Below are positions 1-8,620 of a stretch of 64,000 nucleotides of DNA, in pieces; the first letter of the stretch is position 1; each line of letters begins with the position of its first letter. Under the pieces are notes generated by a model. That model was not told the origin of the DNA and searched no databases. It saw only the letters and a list, made by a program, of their open reading frames with translations. The stretch is from Robinsoniella peoriensis (GTDB lineage Bacteria; Bacillota; Clostridia; Lachnospirales; Lachnospiraceae). The stretch covers positions 141,636-205,635 of the forward strand of contig NZ_JTGN01000013.1 in assembly GCF_000797495.1 (NCBI RefSeq), given 5' to 3'. The translations under genes and the position numbers were made by a program.

Positions 1-492
1 TATGGAATGATTATTATTCACGGATCTTATCCAAACGAAATGGTCAATAATATCAATGGCGTTAATCCGGAGGAATACAGCATGTTCCCAAGCCCGCTGG
101 CAGATAACCAGTATGCTACCCTGACCGCTGGAGGAACTACAAAATGCATTAGTGCCGGCAGCAAACACATTGAAGAAGCAAAACAATATTTTGATTTCCT
201 GGCAGAGAAACAGAACCTGGAAAAACTGTATAAAGAAAAAACAGTTTACGTTTCCTCCTCCGTAAAAGGGATTGAAGCAAGCCCTACAAAGGCATATAAA
301 GACCTGATGAATATTGTCGGTGACAAACAGCTTCAGGGTGCAGAAGCAAGTGTATATTTCTATGACGGCGGCAAGATCAGCGAACTCTGCCAGGAAATGT
401 TCACCGGTTCCCTGACACCGGAACAGGTATTGGAAGAGTATGATAATACCAGAAGAGCTCTTGCAAAAGATTCCGATCAGGAAGGATTCTAA
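1..492 (+). CDS. Sugar ABC transporter substrate-binding protein, C-terminal part (5' truncated by window)
   Basis: The reading frame is open from the first base, so this is the last 163 or so residues of a larger protein. It resembles the C-terminal lobe of family 1 extracellular solute-binding proteins for oligosaccharides: a conserved small-residue stretch near TLTAGGTT, followed by a helical region in which residues before YFDFLAE pack the hinge. Such proteins are lipid-anchored outside the membrane and deliver sugar to a MalF/MalG-type permease pair. Two such permeases follow on the same strand, so this is the binding protein of that transporter. The sugar cannot be read from the sequence. 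The signal peptide and N-terminal lobe lie outside the window. Confidence 0.85.
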   Translation, partial: YGMIIIHGSYPNEMVNNINGVNPEEYSMFPSPLADNQYATLTAGGTTKCISAGSKHIEEAKQYFDFLAEKQNLEKLYKEKTVYVSSSVKGIEASPTKAYKDLMNIVGDKQLQGAEASVYFYDGGKISELCQEMFTGSLTPEQVLEEYDNTRRALAKDSDQEGF

Positions 493-502
493 ATAAAATA
501 AG

Positions 503-550
503 CCTGGTTTTCCGGCCGGTGTCTGGTACACCGGCTGTGTGAAAAACCGG
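503..550 (+). terminator. Intergenic hairpin between binding protein and permease genes
   Basis: An outer stem (503-512 with 541-550, using GGTTTT against AAAACC) encloses an inner stem CCGGTGT/ACACCGG (516-522 with 528-534). No long T run follows, so it is more likely an RNA-stabilising or partial-attenuation hairpin than a full terminator. That would let the binding protein be made in excess over the permeases, as is common in such operons. Confidence 0.55.
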
Positions 551-573
551 AGCGGAGAAAGAAGGGAAGCTCA

Positions 574-1440
574 ATGAATCATAAAAAAATATACCCGTCC
601 TATTTTATTCTGCTTCCTTTGGTGTTATATCTGGTATTTTTCATCGTGCCAAGCGCCATGGGGCTGGCTCTGTCATTTACAGACTGGAATGCAATGAATG
701 ACGAGATCCATTTTGTAGGACTGTCACATTTTAAAGAAATATTTACGAACCAGAGATACCTGCTGGTTATCTTTACTACTATTGTTTTTGCCCTGGTCAC
801 CACCATCTTTAAGAATGCAATCGGGCTGGGAATGGCATTGGCTCTGAATAAAGGATTTAAAACCAGAAATTTTCTAAGAACAATCTTCTTTTTCCCGGTT
901 ATGCTCTCACCACTGATTATCGGTCTGGTGTTCAAATCCATTTTTAATCCGGAATATGGTGTAATTAATGGATTCCTGGGTTTCATAAGTCTGGACTTTT
1001 TACAGAGAGACTGGCTGGGGGATGTGAACACCGCTTTGGGAGCGGTAATCTGTGTGGAGATCTGGCGCCTGGTGGGACAGAACATGGTCATTTATATAGC
1101 GGGACTGCAGGCTATCTCCGAAGACTATCTGGAAGCGGCTTCTATTGATGGGGCAAACGGATTCCAAAAATTAATCTATGTCATAATTCCCCAGCTGATG
1201 CCGTCCATTACCATAAATCTGGTGCTGAATCTGATCGCAGGACTAAAAGTGTTTGATCTGGTATTTGTGCTGACCAACGGTGGTCCGGCCAGAAAGACAG
1301 AGGTTTTAAATACGGTTATTTATAAGGAATACAGTTCCGGAAGGTATGGATTTTCTACGGCGCTGGGAATGATTCTCTTTATTTTTACCTGTATTGTGGC
1401 ATTTTCTGTTTTAAAAGGCATGACCAGGGAGGAGGATTGA
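574..1440 (+). CDS. Sugar ABC transporter permease, MalF/UgpA type
   Basis: A 288-residue integral membrane protein of the binding-protein-dependent transport family. The first transmembrane segment covers about residues 10-32, and five further hydrophobic segments follow. The EAA loop that docks on the ATPase is seen as EAASIDGANGFQKLIYVIIPQL near residues 187-207. The start at 574 follows a GGAGAAAGAAGGGAAG ribosome site. It sits between the binding-protein gene and the second permease, with a 1-bp gap to the latter. No ATPase gene is present here. Firmicute sugar importers of this family often share an unlinked MsmK-type ATPase, which is the likely partner. Confidence 0.93.
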   Translation: MNHKKIYPSYFILLPLVLYLVFFIVPSAMGLALSFTDWNAMNDEIHFVGLSHFKEIFTNQRYLLVIFTTIVFALVTTIFKNAIGLGMALALNKGFKTRNFLRTIFFFPVMLSPLIIGLVFKSIFNPEYGVINGFLGFISLDFLQRDWLGDVNTALGAVICVEIWRLVGQNMVIYIAGLQAISEDYLEAASIDGANGFQKLIYVIIPQLMPSITINLVLNLIAGLKVFDLVFVLTNGGPARKTEVLNTVIYKEYSSGRYGFSTALGMILFIFTCIVAFSVLKGMTREED

Positions 1441-1441
1441 A

Positions 1442-2266
1442 ATGACAAGAAAAAACCAAATCGGGAGAATTGTAAAATGTATCGTTCTCTGGGGCTTCTC
1501 CATCCTTGTTTTTGTGCCGCTGATTATTATTCTGCTGAATTCCTTTAAGGCACAGGGTGACGCGGTAAATATGAGTTTTTCACTGCCAAAGCAATGGATT
1601 TTTACCAATTATCAGGAGGTTGTGAGCCAGGTGGATGTGTTTGGCGCTTTCCGCAACAGCCTGGTTGTATCTGTCTGTACCGTCATTATAGCCACAACTG
1701 GTGCAGCACTTTGTTCTTTTGTACTGTCAAGAAGGAGAACAAAGCTCCACCGTTTTATGTACCTGTTCTTTTTACTGGGACTGGTAGCCCCTTTGAATAT
1801 GGTACCTGCCATTCTGGTTCTGCAGAGGCTGGGACTGATGGATACGCTGGCCGGACTGATACTGCTGTATTCGGCATTAGTAACACCGTTTACCATATTT
1901 CTCTATTATGGGTTTATCGGGTCGGTGCCAAGGGAAATCGATGAGGCTGCAATTATTGACGGATGCGGCTGCATGGGGCTTTTCTGGAAAGTAGTATTTC
2001 CACTGTTAAAGCCGGTAACCGTAACGGTTATCATTTTAAACTTCATGAATGCATGGAATGATTTTATCACTCCGTTCTATGTAATGAACAGTTCATCAAA
2101 GATGCCCCTTACCACAATGGTGTACAGTTTCTTCGGGCAATTCCAGAGAAGCTGGAACCTGGTCTGCGTCATCATGGTCTTAATTCTCGTGCCGATCATT
2201 GTTGTATATGCTTTCGGACAGAAATATATCATAGCAGGTATGACTGCAGGCGCGGTAAAGGGCTGA
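1442..2266 (+). CDS. Sugar ABC transporter permease, MalG/UgpE type
   Basis: A 274-residue six-helix permease of the MalG class. The EAA loop appears as EIDEAAIIDGCGCMGLF near residues 163-179, and the C-terminus ends in the family-typical IAGMTAGAVKG. It begins one base after the stop of the upstream permease, which points to translational coupling. Together with that permease it forms the transmembrane channel of a carbohydrate importer. The downstream Gfo/Idh oxidoreductase is close (about 105 bp) on the same strand and probably acts on the imported sugar. Confidence 0.93.
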   Translation: MTRKNQIGRIVKCIVLWGFSILVFVPLIIILLNSFKAQGDAVNMSFSLPKQWIFTNYQEVVSQVDVFGAFRNSLVVSVCTVIIATTGAALCSFVLSRRRTKLHRFMYLFFLLGLVAPLNMVPAILVLQRLGLMDTLAGLILLYSALVTPFTIFLYYGFIGSVPREIDEAAIIDGCGCMGLFWKVVFPLLKPVTVTVIILNFMNAWNDFITPFYVMNSSSKMPLTTMVYSFFGQFQRSWNLVCVIMVLILVPIIVVYAFGQKYIIAGMTAGAVKG

Positions 2267-2372
2267 TTGAAAAAGAAAAAAAGGCTTATGTATCACAATG
2301 GTGCAAAATAATTATTTGCGAATAAAAAGTACAAATAGACAGGGCGGTATGCCGGAGAGGAATGAAGCTTTT

Positions 2373-3614
2373 ATGAAACAGATAAAGTTAGGATTAATTG
2401 GTGCCGGGGAAAGAGGGGCGAACTGTTATGCGCCCTATGCGCTTAAGTTCCCCTCAGAGGTAAAGTTTGTCTGTGTGGCAGAACCGTTGGCAGACAGGCG
2501 CAATACATTTGGGAAGATGCACCGCATTGCGGATGAGGACAGATACGAAGACTGGAAGGACATGATTGGGAAAGGATATGAACTGGATGGCGTTATTATT
2601 GCAACCCAGGACAGACAGCACTATGAGCCTGCGATGGCTGCGATACAGGCAGGATTAAATGTGCTGCTGGAAAAACCCATGGCGGAAACAGCTGAAAAAA
2701 CAAAGGCAATCGTGGAGGCAGCAAAAGAAAAGGGCGTATTGCTGATGGTATGCCATGTACTGCGGCATACACCATTCTTCCAGTCAGTAAAAGAGACGCT
2801 GGACAGCGGTGTGATTGGAGAAGTAAAGTCTATACATCACATTGAAAATATCGGGTACTGGCATTTTGCCCACAGCTATGTCAGGGGAAACTGGCGTAAT
2901 ACAGAAGAAACAACGCCAATGATCGTGGCAAAATGCTCCCATGATACGGATATCTTTAATTTCCTGCTGGGAGGAAAAAAATGTGAACGAATCTCATCGT
3001 TTGGTTCCTTGTCTTATTTCACCAGGGCAAATATGCCGGAACATGCTACAAAAAACTGTATGGATGGATGTCCCCACAATAAGACCTGTCTGTACTCTGC
3101 CTACAATTATCTGGATGACCGGGAAATGAGGCAGAACTTCAGGGATATTGTAATGCGGACAGATGACAGGGAAGCCTTTCTTGCCCATTTAAAAGAGTCG
3201 CCATACAGCAGATGCGTCTATCAATGTGATAATGATGCGGCAGACCATCAGGTGGTGAGCATGGTCTATGAAGACGGGGTGACAGTGTCCTGGCAGGCAT
3301 CGGCATTTACGATGGATATCAAACGCCAGACAAAGATTATGGGAACGAAAGGGGAACTGGAGGGAAGCATTGATGAAGACCAGTATGTGGTCAGGGACTT
3401 TGCCACAGGAAATGAGACAACCATAAAAATACATACACCCAGGACGTTACATTCCGGTGGGGATGAATGTATTATGCGTAATTTTACCCAGGCACTGTTA
3501 AATCCGGATAAAGAAAGCAGGAGATTTGGTGCGGAATTATCGCTGCAGGGGCATGTTATGGCTTTTGCAGCAGAGTATTCCAGAAAACATGACGGGGAAG
3601 TTGTGGTATTATAA
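2373..3614 (+). CDS. Gfo/Idh/MocA family NAD(P)-dependent oxidoreductase
   Basis: A 413-residue protein from the chosen ATG at 2373, which is preceded by GGAGAGG about 12 bases upstream and starts MKQIKLGLIGAGERG, the usual Rossmann beginning. Longer in-frame starts (2298, 2349) have weaker support. The N-terminal NAD(P)-binding fold carries GLIGAGERG, then the sugar-dehydrogenase signature LLEKPMAET that ends the Rossmann domain. The C-terminal alpha/beta domain has a cysteine cluster, CMDGCPHNKTC, near residue 230, that is absent from simpler family members and may bind metal. It is the last gene of the sugar-import operon and probably oxidises or epimerises the imported sugar. The exact substrate is unknown. 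Confidence 0.88.
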   Translation: MKQIKLGLIGAGERGANCYAPYALKFPSEVKFVCVAEPLADRRNTFGKMHRIADEDRYEDWKDMIGKGYELDGVIIATQDRQHYEPAMAAIQAGLNVLLEKPMAETAEKTKAIVEAAKEKGVLLMVCHVLRHTPFFQSVKETLDSGVIGEVKSIHHIENIGYWHFAHSYVRGNWRNTEETTPMIVAKCSHDTDIFNFLLGGKKCERISSFGSLSYFTRANMPEHATKNCMDGCPHNKTCLYSAYNYLDDREMRQNFRDIVMRTDDREAFLAHLKESPYSRCVYQCDNDAADHQVVSMVYEDGVTVSWQASAFTMDIKRQTKIMGTKGELEGSIDEDQYVVRDFATGNETTIKIHTPRTLHSGGDECIMRNFTQALLNPDKESRRFGAELSLQGHVMAFAAEYSRKHDGEVVVL

Positions 3615-3666
3615 CATAAAAATATATGGATTTTGCAAGAGGTTATCGAAAATAGGAATAACCTAA

Positions 3667-3716
3667 AAATCATGGGGGAGCCATAAAAAGAGCGGCTTCT
3701 CCATGATTTATTTTTG
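3667..3716. terminator. Bidirectional terminator between Gfo/Idh gene and dinB
   Basis: The stem AAATCATGG.GGAGCC (3667 onward) pairs with GGCTTCTCCATGATTT (3694-3709). The plus side ends in a TATTTTT tract, and the reverse complement also runs into a T-rich tract, so it can end the oxidoreductase transcript from the left and the dinB transcript from the right. Confidence 0.75.
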
Positions 3717-3761
3717 ATAAGATTTAAGTAAAATGCATTAGATATTTTACGCCTCAGCTTA

Positions 3762-3818
3762 CAGACATCTCCGTTATCAGACATCTCCGTTATCAGACAT
3801 CTCCATTATCAGACATCC
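3762..3818. repeat. 16-bp tandem repeat, about 3.5 copies, at the dinB 3' end
   Basis: The unit CAGACATCTCCGTTAT is repeated at 3762, 3778 and 3794 (the third copy has one change, A for G), and a partial fourth copy overlaps the last codons and stop of dinB. It looks like slipped-strand duplication of the end of the gene. Confidence 0.85.
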
Positions 3819-5023
3819 TCCGGGTCATCCTTAGGCGGCAGCATACTTGCACGGGTGATGGCAGTATTACCAAACTTCAGCCGGATGGAATCCAATGCCT
3901 GATCCAGCTTTTTCTGTTTTGCGTTATCAGAGGCTGGTAAATCAAAGAGGCTTAGCTGAACCGGCGTATCGTCAGATACAAGTTTTGAGCAGCGGATTCC
4001 AAGAAGGCGTATGGGCGTTTGATCCCATAACGCATCAAATAGCTGGCAGGAGGCACGGTAGACTGCTTTTTCCGTATTGGATGGAGACAGTAGCTGCATC
4101 TGGTGGGATGATACGCTAAAGGTACTGTATTTTATTTCCACGCAGACATTTCCCGCAAGCTGCCCGGCTTTTCTAAGACGGCCGGATACACTTGCAGCCA
4201 GTTTCAGCAGAACAGCTTTTGCATCTTTGGCGGAGGTTACATCCATGGACAGAGTAGTGGAATTCCCGATTCCCTTAGCTTTTTCGGGAGTAGAGACCAG
4301 AGGGGTGCTGTCTATGCCGTTTGCGTATTCCCAGAGCATCTTTCCATGACTTTTTAAATGAGGCGTGAGCAGTGCCGGATCTGTTACCGCCAGATCCCCA
4401 ATTGTGTAAATACCAAGTTTATTCAGTGTTGCTACGGATGCTTTCCCGGCCATATACAGTTCCGCAGCAGGCAGAGGCCACATCTTGGTCTGGATTTCAG
4501 AGGGAAACAGGGTATGAACCTTCCCGGGCTTTTCGAAGTCAGAAGCCATCTTAGCCAGCAGTTTATTTGATGATATTCCAATGTTAACAGTGAAGCCGAA
4601 TTTATCATAAATGTTGTTTTTGATCTGTGTGGCTGCACTTACCGGGGAATCATACAGATGGGAAATCCCGGAAAACTCCATATAACATTCATCCACGCTC
4701 ACCTGTTCCACATCCGGAGTAATCCCCTTTAGAAAATCCATAAGGCGGTGGCTGTATTCAGAGTAAAGGTTGTGGTTTGGGGGATAGATTAATAAATCCG
4801 GGCATTTTTTTAATGCAGCAGCAATGGGCTCACCTGTGTGTATATGATATGCTTTGGCTGAGATTGATTTTGCAAGTACAACCCCATGCCGGCTTGAACG
4901 GTCGCCTCCGATAATCGAAGGAATTAAACGAAGGTCAATCCCTTGCGGATTCTTTAAATTTTCCACAGAAGTCCAGCTTAAGTATGCGGAATTAACGTCT
5001 ATATGGAAGATAATGCGCTTCAT
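3809..5023 (-). CDS. dinB: DNA polymerase IV (Y-family translesion polymerase)
   Basis: A 404-residue Y-family polymerase. The start is set at the ATG at 5023 because the protein then opens with the family's MKRIIFHIDVNSAYLSW, in which HIDVN carries the first catalytic aspartate. The second catalytic pair appears as SVDECYMEF (D-E), followed by the thumb and little-finger domains. The C-terminus contains QLSLFDLP, which resembles the beta-clamp-binding QLxLF motif, so the polymerase should dock on the sliding clamp. It copies past damaged bases with low fidelity. A TTG six codons upstream is a possible but less likely start. An SOS box lies in its promoter (separate entry). Confidence 0.95.
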   Translation of the reverse strand: MKRIIFHIDVNSAYLSWTSVENLKNPQGIDLRLIPSIIGGDRSSRHGVVLAKSISAKAYHIHTGEPIAAALKKCPDLLIYPPNHNLYSEYSHRLMDFLKGITPDVEQVSVDECYMEFSGISHLYDSPVSAATQIKNNIYDKFGFTVNIGISSNKLLAKMASDFEKPGKVHTLFPSEIQTKMWPLPAAELYMAGKASVATLNKLGIYTIGDLAVTDPALLTPHLKSHGKMLWEYANGIDSTPLVSTPEKAKGIGNSTTLSMDVTSAKDAKAVLLKLAASVSGRLRKAGQLAGNVCVEIKYSTFSVSSHQMQLLSPSNTEKAVYRASCQLFDALWDQTPIRLLGIRCSKLVSDDTPVQLSLFDLPASDNAKQKKLDQALDSIRLKFGNTAITRASMLPPKDDPEDV

Positions 5024-5075
5024 ATGCTCACGGCCTTTCAAATAAAATATAATTTAGACAGGTTATCTATATCAT

Positions 5076-5104
5076 ATTATACAAGAACGTCCGTTCCTTC
5101 GCAA
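5076..5104 (-). promoter_or_regulatory. dinB promoter with embedded LexA (SOS) box
   Basis: Read on the minus strand, TTGCGA (5099-5104) and TATAAT (5076-5081) are separated by 17 bases. Inside the spacer lies GAACGTCCGTTC (5085-5096), a perfect GAAC-N4-GTTC, the core of the Firmicute LexA/DinR box. Repressor bound there would block polymerase, so dinB should be induced by DNA damage. Confidence 0.82.
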
Positions 5105-5129
5105 GGAAAGATTCGGCAGGCGCATCTGT

Positions 5130-6188
5130 TTATCGTTTACTATACTTTTCGTAGAATTCCTGATACCACAGACAGGCTTCTACAGGTGTATTTGGCGGTA
5201 TATGGTTGCCTACTGCAAGAAAATAGCCCGGACAGCCGCGTCCCAGACCGATGCAGCGTTTTACTTCATTTTCGATGTATTCCCTATCCTTATATAATAG
5301 TGCGCGGGTATCCGCATTACCAATGATTACATGGCTTTTTCCGTACTTTTCACAGATATAGGACATATCGGTACAGGGCTCCATCACAAACCCATGGATT
5401 CCAAGGTCTGCAATGTCATCAATAAACTGTGTAAAGTTTCCATCCGAGGTAAAAAGGACTTTTTTGCCGCTTTCCAATAAAGGAGCCAGCAGTCTTTTGT
5501 GATTTGGGAAAATATAGGTGCGGTAAAAATCCGGAGATAAGAAGGCACCCGAACCCCAGACGATATCATCGTGAACCATGATTACGTCCGACTTACATTT
5601 CGCAAGTGCCTCAAAGTACTGCAGGTTCCAGGTTACATACCGGTTTATAAATTCTCCAAATTCTCTGGAGTCTATACCTGCAGCCAGCAGCAGCATATCC
5701 CAGCCCAGTATTTCGATGATCCCGGACATACAGGTCGTATACATACCGGTCATATTTACCGTATCGGGGTGTTCCAGGCACATTTTATCATAATCAGACT
5801 GAAAACCCTGAATCAGATCCTGGCTGTTTCTTCTGCCATAGACCTGATCAAAATCAAAATCAAATACATCTTCGGGTTCTTCTATAAAACTTTTTACTTC
5901 ATTAGAGTAATCTACGGCATCAGCCTGATAAGAGGCATGCCCCATTTTCGTTTTCTTTTCTCCAAAAATTGAGCCAAAGGGGAGAATATTCCAGAAGAGA
6001 CCATAATCCCATGCTTTTATAAATTCACGGGATGCGTTTGTCTGTTCTTCTGCGGTGCTCTTTGAAGAAACCGGAATACCTGTAACTTTTTGTACCAGGT
6101 CCCAGTGGAAATGTGCGGAATACTCCGTGCGGGGAATCCTGTCAGGCATTTCCAAATTGAGTGCGCTTAAACCATTTTGCAGTGACAT
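5130..6188 (-). CDS. Uroporphyrinogen decarboxylase-like (UroD/MtaA superfamily) protein
   Basis: A 352-residue TIM-barrel protein of the UroD superfamily, which includes heme-pathway decarboxylases and corrinoid-dependent methyltransferases. The C-terminal motifs GNADTRALLY and AVGNHIPPNTPVE are typical of the family's methyltransferase-like branch, and a conserved HDDIVWGSGAFLSPDFYR segment lies near residue 205. It lacks the N-terminal R-rich signature of true HemE, and no corrinoid protein or heme gene is nearby. An AraC regulator is transcribed divergently 64 bp away and probably controls it. The start at 6188 has AAAGGAAAC upstream. The likely role is metabolism of a host- or plant-derived small molecule, but the substrate is unknown. 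Confidence 0.78.
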   Translation of the reverse strand: MSLQNGLSALNLEMPDRIPRTEYSAHFHWDLVQKVTGIPVSSKSTAEEQTNASREFIKAWDYGLFWNILPFGSIFGEKKTKMGHASYQADAVDYSNEVKSFIEEPEDVFDFDFDQVYGRRNSQDLIQGFQSDYDKMCLEHPDTVNMTGMYTTCMSGIIEILGWDMLLLAAGIDSREFGEFINRYVTWNLQYFEALAKCKSDVIMVHDDIVWGSGAFLSPDFYRTYIFPNHKRLLAPLLESGKKVLFTSDGNFTQFIDDIADLGIHGFVMEPCTDMSYICEKYGKSHVIIGNADTRALLYKDREYIENEVKRCIGLGRGCPGYFLAVGNHIPPNTPVEACLWYQEFYEKYSKR

Positions 6189-6252
6189 ATGGCAGTTTCC
6201 TTTCTATTTCTAAGATTATATGTTATGATCATTATATAAAAAGGTATCTGGA

Positions 6253-7110
6253 ATGTACATGAAGATAACAGGAAGAAAGATGGATATTTTTGTTATGGAA
6301 GATAAAAAGTTTCGTATGATAGATGAAGATTTCAACGGTCTGCAGATAAAAATAATTGAACACGGACTTCTGTACGGGGATACAGACTGGAATCACAAAG
6401 AGGTAGTATCTCCTTTTAACCGTCTGTATTTTGTAATAAAAGGAGAAGGATGTATTGAAAATGGGGAATATCACCATAATTTAATCCCTGGAAATGTATA
6501 TTTGATTCCGGCAGGGACAAAGTATAATTACATAGGAATGAGTGCGTTTATAAAGTTATATTTTCATTTTGAATTGCAGCGGCTTCCGGGAATTGATGTG
6601 TTTCAGAGTCTGGGCAGGGCAATGTCCATGCCATATGATACAGAGAAAACAAAAAGACTAATAGATCTCCTGGAGGGCGGGACGCTGGGTGACCAAATGT
6701 TTTTTAAAGGGGCATTAAATGAAATTCTTGGACACTTCTATATAAAAATGAAGGAAGACGGTATAGCACAGATGGATTTAAGCGGATACTACAGACAGAA
6801 GGAAAGTCTGTATTATATAGAAAAGAATCTTTCGGCTCAGCTTAAAATAGAAAATATGGCGAAAGATATGCATGTGTCTTATTATTCACTGTCCCGGAAT
6901 TTTAAGCGGGATACCGGAATTGGAATTAAAGAATATCTGGAAGTAATGCTTTTAAAGAAAGCAAAACACCTTTTGCTTACAACAGATCTTCAGCTTCAGG
7001 AGATTGCCAATGAGCTTCAGTTTTGTGATCCGTTTTACTTTTCCAGGTTTTTCCGCAAATACGAGAAGGTGCCTCCCAGGGAATACCGCAAAAAGAGATT
7101 GAATGGATAG
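6253..7110 (+). CDS. AraC-family transcriptional regulator
   Basis: A 285-residue protein with an N-terminal cupin-like sensing domain (about residues 45-110, with LIPGNVYLIPAGTKYNY) and two C-terminal helix-turn-helix motifs (about 185-283). The second helix region shows the family signature ELQFCDPFYFSRFFRKYEKVPPREYRK. Members bind direct repeats near promoters and usually activate on binding a sugar or related ligand. It is divergent from the UroD-like gene with a 64-bp shared intergenic region, so that gene is the expected target. The start at 6253 has AAGG 9 bases upstream; a second ATG two codons later is possible. Confidence 0.9.
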   Translation: MYMKITGRKMDIFVMEDKKFRMIDEDFNGLQIKIIEHGLLYGDTDWNHKEVVSPFNRLYFVIKGEGCIENGEYHHNLIPGNVYLIPAGTKYNYIGMSAFIKLYFHFELQRLPGIDVFQSLGRAMSMPYDTEKTKRLIDLLEGGTLGDQMFFKGALNEILGHFYIKMKEDGIAQMDLSGYYRQKESLYYIEKNLSAQLKIENMAKDMHVSYYSLSRNFKRDTGIGIKEYLEVMLLKKAKHLLLTTDLQLQEIANELQFCDPFYFSRFFRKYEKVPPREYRKKRLNG

Positions 7111-7145
7111 AGAAGGAAATGTGAGAGAAAAATAGTGTTAGTGGC

Positions 7146-7174
7146 TTGCACACCAGCCAGGAATAGGCTATACT
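7146..7174 (+). promoter_or_regulatory. asnS promoter
   Basis: A -35 TTGCAC (7146-7151) and a -10 TATACT (7169-7174) with a 17-base spacer, about 45 bases before the asnS start. The leader is too short for a T-box, so asnS does not appear to be T-box controlled here. Confidence 0.7.
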
Positions 7175-7217
7175 AGAAAAATAGTGAGAAAGAATAAAGA
7201 ACAAAGGAGTTCGAACA

Positions 7218-8609
7218 ATGGAATTGGTAACAGTTAGAGAGATTTATAAAGAAAGAGAAAAATATTTAGATCAGGAAATCCGCGTTGGCGGCTGGATCAG
7301 AAGCATTCGTGATTCAAAGACATTTGGTTTTATCGTTCTGCATGACGGAACTTTCTTTGAGACACTTCAGATTGTATATCATGATAAAATGGATAACTTT
7401 CAGGAAATCTCCAAATTAAATGTGGGAGCAGCCATTATTGTAAAAGGAACTTTGGTTGCCACACCTCAGGCAAAACAGCCGTTTGAAATCCAGGCAGCCG
7501 AGATTGAAGTGGAAGGAAACTCCACACCGGATTATCCTCTTCAAAAGAAGAGACACAGTTTTGAGTATTTGAGGACCATTTCTCATTTAAGACCCAGAAC
7601 AAATGCATTTCAGGCAGTGTTCCGCGTGCGTTCCATGATCGCATATGCAATCCATCAGTTTTTCCAGGAGAGAGATTTTGTATATGTTCATACACCACTG
7701 ATTACCGGAAGTGACTGTGAAGGCGCGGGTGAAATGTTCCGTGTTACCACGCTGGATCTGGATAATATTCCGAAAACAGAAGATGGAGCAATCGATTACA
7801 GCCAGGATTTCTTCGGAAAAGAGACAAGTCTGACAGTCAGCGGACAGCTTAACGGTGAGACTTATGCGCAGGCATTCCGTAACATTTATACATTTGGTCC
7901 GACTTTCCGGGCAGAAAACTCCAATACGACCAGACATGCAGCAGAGTTCTGGATGATAGAGCCTGAAATCGCATTTGCAGATCTGCAGGATAATATGATG
8001 CTTGCAGAGTCCATGTTAAAATATGTGATTAATTATGTACTGGAACATGCACCGGAAGAAATGGAATTCTTTAATTCATTTGTGGACAAGGGTCTGTTAG
8101 AACGTTTAAAAAGCGTGGCGGCTTCTGATTTTGCTCATGTTACTTATACGGAAGCAGTTGAGATTCTGGAAAAGAATAATGACAAATTTGATTATAAAGT
8201 ATTCTGGGGATGTGACCTTCAGACAGAACATGAACGCTATCTGACGGAAGAGATCTATAAGCGTCCGGTATTTGTAACGGATTATCCAAAAGAGATCAAA
8301 GCATTCTATATGAAATTAAACGAAGACGGCAAAACAGTTGCCGCGATGGACTGTCTGGTGCCTGGAATCGGTGAAATTATCGGTGGAAGCCAGAGGGAAG
8401 ATGACTATGATAAACTGCTGAACCGCATGAATGAACTGGGATTAAAAGAGGAAGATTACGGGTTCTATATGGATCTTCGTAAATACGGTTCTACAAGACA
8501 TGCAGGATTCGGACTTGGATTTGAACGCTGCGTAATGTACCTGACTGGAATGTCAAATATCCGTGACGTAGTTCCGTTCCCAAGAACAGTAGGTAACTGC
8601 GACTTATAG
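7218..8609 (+). CDS. asnS: Asparaginyl-tRNA synthetase
   Basis: A 463-residue class II aminoacyl-tRNA synthetase of normal length that charges tRNA-Asn with asparagine. An OB-fold anticodon-binding domain covers about residues 15-105 (VGGWIRSIRDSKTFGFI). The catalytic core has motif 2, TFGPTFRAENSNTTRHAAEFWMIE in outline, near residues 225-250, and motif 3 at GLGFERCVMYLTG near 435-448, with PFPRTVGNCDL closing the protein. The histidine-alanine-glutamate order in motif 2 and the PRTVGN end fit AsnRS rather than AspRS. The ribosome site AAAGGAG precedes it. The VanR-like regulator follows after only 11 bp and may be cotranscribed. Confidence 0.97.
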   Translation: MELVTVREIYKEREKYLDQEIRVGGWIRSIRDSKTFGFIVLHDGTFFETLQIVYHDKMDNFQEISKLNVGAAIIVKGTLVATPQAKQPFEIQAAEIEVEGNSTPDYPLQKKRHSFEYLRTISHLRPRTNAFQAVFRVRSMIAYAIHQFFQERDFVYVHTPLITGSDCEGAGEMFRVTTLDLDNIPKTEDGAIDYSQDFFGKETSLTVSGQLNGETYAQAFRNIYTFGPTFRAENSNTTRHAAEFWMIEPEIAFADLQDNMMLAESMLKYVINYVLEHAPEEMEFFNSFVDKGLLERLKSVAASDFAHVTYTEAVEILEKNNDKFDYKVFWGCDLQTEHERYLTEEIYKRPVFVTDYPKEIKAFYMKLNEDGKTVAAMDCLVPGIGEIIGGSQREDDYDKLLNRMNELGLKEEDYGFYMDLRKYGSTRHAGFGLGFERCVMYLTGMSNIRDVVPFPRTVGNCDL

Positions 8610-8620
8610 GAGGAATATAG

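Noticed and set aside
7100..7217. A T-box leader for asnS
   Set aside because: The distance from the -10 to the start codon is under 50 bases and no T-box motif is present.
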